64,000 nucleotides of DNA from Vagococcus jeotgali. GTDB taxonomy: Bacteria; Bacillota; Bacilli; Lactobacillales; Vagococcaceae. This document shows, in pieces, positions 61,382-64,000 of the stretch. The notes beneath the pieces were generated by a model. It saw only the letters and a list, made by a program, of their open reading frames with translations, was not told the DNA's origin and searched no databases. Position 1 is the first letter of the stretch; each line of letters opens with the position of its first letter. A program made the translations under genes and the position numbers. The DNA lies in assembly GCF_035918315.1 (NCBI RefSeq), contig NZ_CP142146.1:1798001-1862000 (forward strand). The letters run 5' to 3'.

Positions 61382-62365
61382 GTGGAATTATTTGAACAAT
61401 TAAAAGAAAATATTAGCGGAAAAAATATTCGTATGGTGTTTCCTGAACCAATGGATTCCCGTGTTTTAGGAGCAGCTGTTAGGTTGAAATCTGATGATTT
61501 AATGGAGCCTATCTTAATCGGTAACAAAGCTGATATTCAAGAATTAGCAACAAGTCGTGGATTGAACATTGATAGTTTAACTATCATCGATCCTGAAAAT
61601 TATGCTGACTTTGATAAAATGGTTACTTCATTTATCGAACGCCGTAAAGGTAAGGCTACTGAGGACCAAGCACGTACTGTTCTTAAAGATGAGAACTATT
61701 TTGGAACAATGTTAGTGTATATGGACTTAGCAGATGGCTTAGTGAGTGGTGCGATTCATTCAACTGGTGATACCATTCGTCCAGCTCTACAAATTGTTAA
61801 AACAAAACCTGGTGTTAGCCGTACAAGCGGTGCTTTCTTAATGATTGGTAACCGTGATTCAGAAAAATATATTTTCTCTGATTGTGCTATTAACATTAAT
61901 CCAGATGCTCAAGCTTTAGCTGAAATCGCTGTGGAAAGTGCTAAAACAGCAGAATTATTCGGCATTGATCCAAAAGTAGCAATGTTGAGTTTTTCAACAA
62001 AAGGCTCAGCTAAATCTGATGAAGTAACTAAAGTCATGGAAGCAACTCGTATTGCAAAAGAGTTAGCACCTGAATTTGATATTGAAGGAGAACTACAATT
62101 TGACGCAGCTTATGTGCCTGCTGTTGCAACACAAAAAGCACCTGAGTCTTCGGTTGCTGGTCAAGCTAACGTATTTGTCTTCCCTGAAATTCAATCAGGT
62201 AATATTGGGTATAAAATTGCTCAACGTTTAGGTGGCTTCCAAGCTATTGGACCAATCTTACAAGGATTAAATAAACCTATTTCAGACTTATCTCGTGGAT
62301 GTAATGAAGAAGATGTTTACAAACTATCTATCATCACAGCTGCACAATCTTTAATGGAAAAATAA
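61382..62365 (+). CDS. pta: Phosphate acetyltransferase
   Basis: Pta converts acetyl-CoA and phosphate to acetyl phosphate and CoA in overflow metabolism. The 327-residue protein starts at GTG after GGAGGAG and has conserved blocks VFPEPMDSRVLGAA, DGLVSGAIHSTGDTIRPALQ, FSTKGSAKSDEV and GPILQGLNKPISDLSRG. Length and order are typical of the short Pta form. Together with AdhE at the left edge, it links acetyl-CoA to acetate and ethanol formation. Confidence 0.96.
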   Translation: MELFEQLKENISGKNIRMVFPEPMDSRVLGAAVRLKSDDLMEPILIGNKADIQELATSRGLNIDSLTIIDPENYADFDKMVTSFIERRKGKATEDQARTVLKDENYFGTMLVYMDLADGLVSGAIHSTGDTIRPALQIVKTKPGVSRTSGAFLMIGNRDSEKYIFSDCAININPDAQALAEIAVESAKTAELFGIDPKVAMLSFSTKGSAKSDEVTKVMEATRIAKELAPEFDIEGELQFDAAYVPAVATQKAPESSVAGQANVFVFPEIQSGNIGYKIAQRLGGFQAIGPILQGLNKPISDLSRGCNEEDVYKLSIITAAQSLMEK

Positions 62366-62369
62366 AATG

Positions 62370-62406
62370 AAAAGAAGCTGATTTTAAAAAATTGGCTTCT
62401 TTTTTT
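62370..62406 (+). terminator. Terminator after pta
   Basis: AAAAGAAGC (62370-62378) pairs with GCTTCTTTT (62395-62403) and is followed by T residues. Confidence 0.82.
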
Positions 62407-62424
62407 CGATATGTCACTACTGTT

Positions 62425-62449
62425 GTATTCTATAAGAATACGTTATACT
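62425..62449 (+). promoter_or_regulatory. Promoter region of tsaE with a small dyad
   Basis: A TATACT box (62444-62449) lies 33 bp before the tsaE start. GTATTC (62425-62430) and GAATAC (62436-62441) form a 6-bp inverted repeat in the spacer. The best -35 box (TTGTAT) has only a 15-bp spacing, so the promoter is uncertain. Confidence 0.45.
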
Positions 62450-62481
62450 ACATAATAATAAAACACAGAAAGGAGCATACC

Positions 62482-62955
62482 ATGATACATTTATCAAATG
62501 AAGCAGATACAATAAATGTTGGAAAAAAAATCGCACAACTTGCTTCTCCAGGAGATATTTTCATTTTAACTGGAGACTTAGGTGCTGGTAAAACAACCTT
62601 TTCAAAAGGTTTTGCTGAGGGTTTAGGTATTTCACAAATGATTAAAAGTCCGACATACACCTTGATTAAAGAATACGATACAGCTACAATCCCCTTGTAT
62701 CACATGGATGTTTATCGTTTAGGTGAAGGGGCTAGTGATTTAGGATTAGATGAATACTTAGATGGTGACGGGGTTTGTTTAATTGAGTGGGGACAATACA
62801 TAAAAGAGGATATCGATTGGCCTTTTATTGAACTGACTTTTGATAAAACAACAGATGATACCCGGATATTAAGCATCACTCATTCTCAGGCGCCAGTCTT
62901 ACATAAACAAATTCAACAGACCCTACATGACAATAAAGGAGAAAAAAATGAGTGA
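62482..62955 (+). CDS. tsaE: tRNA threonylcarbamoyladenosine synthesis ATPase TsaE
   Basis: TsaE is a small ATPase needed with TsaB and TsaD to make the t6A modification on ANN-decoding tRNAs. The start at ATG 62482 follows AAAGGAG, giving 157 residues; the frame extends further upstream through the pta terminator, which is not coding. Walker A GDLGAGKTTFSKG, the SPTYTLIKEY block and LIEWGQ are present. The stop is TGA. It overlaps the acetyltransferase start by 8 bases. Confidence 0.95.
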   Translation: MIHLSNEADTINVGKKIAQLASPGDIFILTGDLGAGKTTFSKGFAEGLGISQMIKSPTYTLIKEYDTATIPLYHMDVYRLGEGASDLGLDEYLDGDGVCLIEWGQYIKEDIDWPFIELTFDKTTDDTRILSITHSQAPVLHKQIQQTLHDNKGEKNE

Positions 62956-63466
62956 ATTAGATATTTCTATCCGTCAAGCTATCCCAACAGATGCTAAGCA
63001 GTTAATGGAAGTTATGAGTTTATTAAATCAAGAAACACCTTATTTAGTTGTTAGCCCTCATGCTCTAAACATGCCTGTCTCTTCCATGGAAAAAGAAGTT
63101 GATTATATTTATCAACAAGACAATCAGCTCATTTTACTAGCACTTAACCACGAAGAGATTATTGGTATTGCTACCTTAGTTAGTCAAGAAGACAAAAGCT
63201 TTGAGCATATTGGCGAAGTAGGCATTACAATTAAAAAGGATTATTGGGGAATTGGTCTTGGTACGATTATGCTTGAAGAGATTATTGAATTAGCTAAAAC
63301 ATCAACTACCACAAAGAGACTAGAAATTAATGTTCAAAAGAGAAATACACGTGCCTTTTCGTTATACGAAAAAGTAGGCTTTTCCATTGATGGCATTAAA
63401 GAAAAAGGAATTCTCTCAGAAGACAATGAATTAATTGATGTTATTATGATGAGTTATTTAATCTAA
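62948..63466 (+). CDS. GNAT-family N-acetyltransferase
   Basis: A 172-residue GNAT protein starting at ATG 62948 (AAAGGAG upstream, inside the end of tsaE). The acetyl-CoA-binding region is VGITIKKDYWGIGLGTIMLEEI, with the C-terminal RNTRAFSLYEKVGFSIDG block. Many bacteria place rimI, an acetyltransferase, beside tsaE, but this protein is nearer the generic RimJ/RimL-like group and the substrate is not known. Confidence 0.85.
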   Translation: MSELDISIRQAIPTDAKQLMEVMSLLNQETPYLVVSPHALNMPVSSMEKEVDYIYQQDNQLILLALNHEEIIGIATLVSQEDKSFEHIGEVGITIKKDYWGIGLGTIMLEEIIELAKTSTTTKRLEINVQKRNTRAFSLYEKVGFSIDGIKEKGILSEDNELIDVIMMSYLI

Positions 63467-63502
63467 AAAAATAGGTTGCCAGTGGTAGGCAACCTATTTT
63501 TT
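63465..63502. terminator. Bidirectional terminator
   Basis: A perfect 15-bp stem (63466-63480 with 63488-63502) and 7-nt loop with A and T runs, between the GNAT gene and the convergent exonuclease gene. Confidence 0.9.
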
Positions 63503-64000
63503 AGATATGTCTCACTAATTTCTTTAAAGAAGCAACACCAAATGTTTGCTCTTGGGCAAGTAAAATCTCAGAACAAGCTTTACTATCATCAAGAGCATGA
63601 TGGTGATGTTCTAGATTAATCCCTAAGTAATGGCAAACTGTATTTAACTTATGATTTTTTAAATTTGGATATAGTTTTCTACTTGTTTTAACTGTACATA
63701 GCGACATAAAGTAAGCAGGTTCCAAATCGTAGTAATCTAAACATGATGCTAAAACGCGGTTATCAAAACTAGCATTATGAGCGACAATTAATCTATTTGC
63801 TTGAAAGTACTTCTTAATGTCTTGCCAAACCTCATCAAAAGTTGGAGCATCTCTTACATCTTCCTCATAAAGCCCATGTATTTGACTATTGTGGTAAGAC
63901 ATAGATGTAGTTGGTTTAATTAATGAGTAATATTGACCCGCAAACTGACTGTCTTTCACCATCACAAGAGCAAGGGAGCAAGCGCTATGACTTGCCCCAC
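63501..64000 (-). CDS. DnaQ-like 3'-5' exonuclease, C-terminal part
   Basis: The frame is open through the right edge (GASHSACSLALVMVKDSQ is readable before the first possible start), so the N-terminus lies outside the window. About 165 residues are visible. Exo II (AHNASFDNRVL) and Exo III (HHALDDSKACSEI) of the DEDDh family are present; Exo I (DxE) is missing because of the edge. The small size and lack of other domains so far point to a stand-alone epsilon-like exonuclease, not PolC. Confidence 0.85.
   Translation of the reverse strand, partial: GASHSACSLALVMVKDSQFAGQYYSLIKPTTSMSYHNSQIHGLYEEDVRDAPTFDEVWQDIKKYFQANRLIVAHNASFDNRVLASCLDYYDLEPAYFMSLCTVKTSRKLYPNLKNHKLNTVCHYLGINLEHHHHALDDSKACSEILLAQEQTFGVASLKKLVRHI

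Overview
The window comes from a low-GC Gram-positive bacterium of the order Lactobacillales, most likely family Enterococcaceae (Enterococcus or Vagococcus type). The reasons are the AT-rich sequence with AAGGAGG ribosome binding sites, the queA-tgt-yajC block next to adhE, coaB/coaC with an ECF transporter subunit, a TetR-hrtBA set, LPXTG and WxL-type surface proteins, and IS256-family elements. The genus cannot be fixed from the sequence alone. Genetic code 11 applies: UGA is a genuine stop in rnmV and tsaE.

Layout. 1-3033 (minus): start of adhE with its promoter, then yajC, tgt and queA. 3224-4344: a small membrane protein and a CsbD-like stress protein. 4454-12956 (minus): DNA repair and housekeeping, ymdB-ymcA-mutS-mutL-maf-msrB, a terminator, then ruvA-ruvB. 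13107-15714 (plus): an NAD-binding protein, then coaB-coaC and an ECF vitamin-uptake subunit. 15872-18094 (minus): a secreted GW-repeat cell-wall hydrolase. 18301-19958: a decayed YibE/F pair. 19971-22148 (minus): an mhq-like quinone or electrophile detoxification operon whose dioxygenase is frameshifted. 22324-25429: a MacAB-type export system. 25521-32740: a 3D-domain cell-wall protein, nucleoside deoxyribosyltransferase, HAD phosphatase, folT under a THF riboswitch, a stand-alone sugar ABC ATPase, a NiaX-like ECF subunit, rsmA and rnmV. 32733-36363 (minus): tatD, metG, a DUF1054 protein. 36553-39022 (plus): TetR and HrtBA-like heme-efflux ABC transporter with a palindromic operator.

39059-42547 is a mobile and decaying patch: one IS256-family element inserted exactly into the hrtA terminator with an 8-bp target duplication, a nonsense-mutated HD-domain gene, and a second intact IS256-family element. 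42638-45892 holds a phosphatase, a membrane-anchored EEP-family hydrolase, a broken GNAT gene and a PAP2 phosphatase. 46331-53892 (minus) is a glycan-use locus: two GH3 enzymes, one membrane-anchored with permuted domains, a cre-like site, and an AraC/GH39-type regulator. 54028-59598 (minus) is a cell-surface island: a WxL-like secreted protein, an LPXTG protein with two DUF4822-like repeats, and a LURP-like protein. 59626-64000: Cof phosphatase, ung, pta, tsaE, a GNAT acetyltransferase and the C-terminal part of a DnaQ-like exonuclease.

The window is notable for gene decay: six loci carry in-frame nonsense codons and/or frameshifts within 64 kb. No wholly new defence or mobile system was found. 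The best regulatory find is a convincing tetrahydrofolate riboswitch upstream of folT.
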